From contig JAOAGR010000001.1 of assembly GCA_026415655.1 (NCBI GenBank), positions 1 through 60,616 on the forward strand: a stretch of 60,616 bases of DNA. The letters are read 5' to 3'. The first letter of the stretch is position 1. Each line of letters opens with the position of its first letter. A model generated the notes under the pieces. The model had not been told where the DNA came from and made no database searches. It saw only the letters and a list, made by a program, of their open reading frames with translations. This document shows, piece after piece, positions 59,597-60,616 of this stretch. The position numbers and the translations under genes were made by a program. Origin of the DNA: Candidatus Dojkabacteria bacterium (GTDB taxonomy: Bacteria > Patescibacteriota > Dojkabacteria > JAOAGR01).

Positions 59597-60597
59597 ATGT
59601 TCAATAAACAGAAATTAGATTTATTTGATCCTAGAAAGGATAGGAGAAGGATGATATTGATCATTATCTTTGTATTTATTTTTTGCTCTTGGGTGTGTCT
59701 GGGTATCTGGCGTATACGATAATAAATAGAAATGTGAATCCGGATGATACGGCGGCAAGTTATTGTCGACTATGTTCTCAGCAATATGTTAACTTGGAAA
59801 TTATTAATAGAGGATTAACAAATAAAAAGGCAGAATACGATTCATGTATGAACGAGTGTCTGACGACTACATGTACCCAACAAGATGAAAGCCAGCGGAG
59901 TACATGCCAAAATGAATCTGGATGGAATGTCTGTAATAATATTAAATGTCAATACATTAAACAATCTGTTGATGGGTTACAAGCTTCATATGACATAGCT
60001 AATAAGAATCTACAAGACTGTATTGCCCAAAATTGTCCACTCCCCAATGATCCAAGTAGAATACCAACACGTTTACCCGGTCCAACAACTATGCAGCCAA
60101 CCGCCGACGCGAATGGTAACAGTAACGGATTACCAACAATTACGTCACCTTCAACGGGAGGTAACAGTGGAGGTAGTAACAGTAGTAACAGACCGCCATC
60201 ACAAAACAATCCTCCCACTCAAAACCCGCCATCTCAAAATAATCCAAATCCCCTTGATACACTCCCCTGCGATCAGATAAGTTATGCACAGTGTCCATCA
60301 AATCGCTGCTTACCCATTCGGTGCGATGATGGCAATAACAAATGTGCACCGCCAGGTACACGAGCAGAGAACGTATGTAACCAAGGATGTCATGATAGAT
60401 TCTGTAGTGTAGGTGAATATTGTGCAGGTCAAAGTGCACAAGGACAGGGTGTGTGCTGCCGAGTAAATCAAGACTGTTCTAGTCAGTTGGCGGGTGGCAA
60501 CACTGGTGGCGGTGGTAGCAGCAACACAGGTGGAACGTCAGGTAGTAGTTCTGCACCAAGACCCGGTGGTGGTACATCAGGATCAGGAGGTAGTAGT
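59597..60597 (+). CDS. Cysteine-rich secreted/anchored protein, frameshifted near its N-terminus and truncated by the contig end
   Basis: MFNKQKLDLFDPRKDRRRMILIIIFVFI in one phase; next phase open without stops to the window end: FLLLGVSGYLAYTIINRNVNPDDTAASYCRLCSQQYVNLE... with many Cys and Pro/Asn/Gly/Ser linkers. Confidence 0.72.
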
Positions 60598-60616
60598 CTG
60601 TCTCTTATACACATCT
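60598..60616. other. Nextera/Tn5 mosaic-end adapter sequence (CTGTCTCTTATACACATCT)
   Basis: Exact 19-bp match to the known Nextera transposase mosaic end, flush with the contig end. Confidence 0.97.

Noticed and set aside
60023-60439. ORFs 60023..60280 (+), 59949..60218 (-) and 60140..60439 (-)
   Set aside because: Off-frame or antisense overlaps of the Cys-rich ORF running to the contig end; low-complexity codons create spurious open frames.
1-60616. Recoding of UGA (as in Gracilibacteria/Absconditabacteria)
   Set aside because: Genes use TGG for Trp and end plausibly at TGA (e.g. 12063..13403, 53855..54733); long conserved genes are intact under code 11.
1-60616. CRISPR array, rRNA or tRNA genes
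   Set aside because: No regularly spaced repeats and no recognisable rRNA or tRNA segments were seen by eye; a tRNAscan/Infernal run would be decisive.
60598-60616. Genuine Tn5-family transposon end
   Set aside because: Exact mosaic end at the very last base with no transposase nearby; adapter is far more likely.

Overview
This is a 60.6 kb, AT-rich, gene-dense bacterial contig with mixed gene strands. Its gene content resembles a Candidate Phyla Radiation (Patescibacteria) genome; that lineage call is inferred from protein content only. I found no rRNA, tRNA, CRISPR array, transposase or phage module. Recognisable parts: (i) tandem DHH phosphoesterases, a DUF3048 protein and an ABC-F ATPase; (ii) a UvrD-type helicase fused to a Cas4/AddB-like nuclease; (iii) a long minus-strand envelope/division cluster with FtsX, FtsE, an EnvC-like stalked M23 protein, an FtsA-like ATPase, SmpB, a PP2C-like/propeller membrane protein, a bacterial PH protein and a SpoIID protein; (iv) MutL and FolD; (v) a putative T4SS-like envelope locus with VirB2-like and VirB6/TrbL-like membrane proteins, a 938-aa M23 membrane protein and signal peptidase I; (vi) AMP phosphorylase plus ribose-1,5-bisphosphate isomerase with no RuBisCO in the window; (vii) an SDR/GMP-kinase-like/ALDH/SDR group; (viii) LemA-HtpX; (ix) RecG and an Rpe-like epimerase. 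The most unusual observations are: an M23/LytM domain whose motifs appear in circularly permuted order beside FtsEX, together with a permuted SpoIID domain; a low-coding-density orphan region (47.3-51.25 kb) built from a decayed tandem duplication; a small membrane ORF split at an A8 tract; and a cysteine-rich secreted-type ORF at the right edge that is absent from the supplied ORF track, carries an apparent frameshift, and ends in an exact 19-bp Nextera/Tn5 mosaic-end sequence, which is almost certainly adapter.
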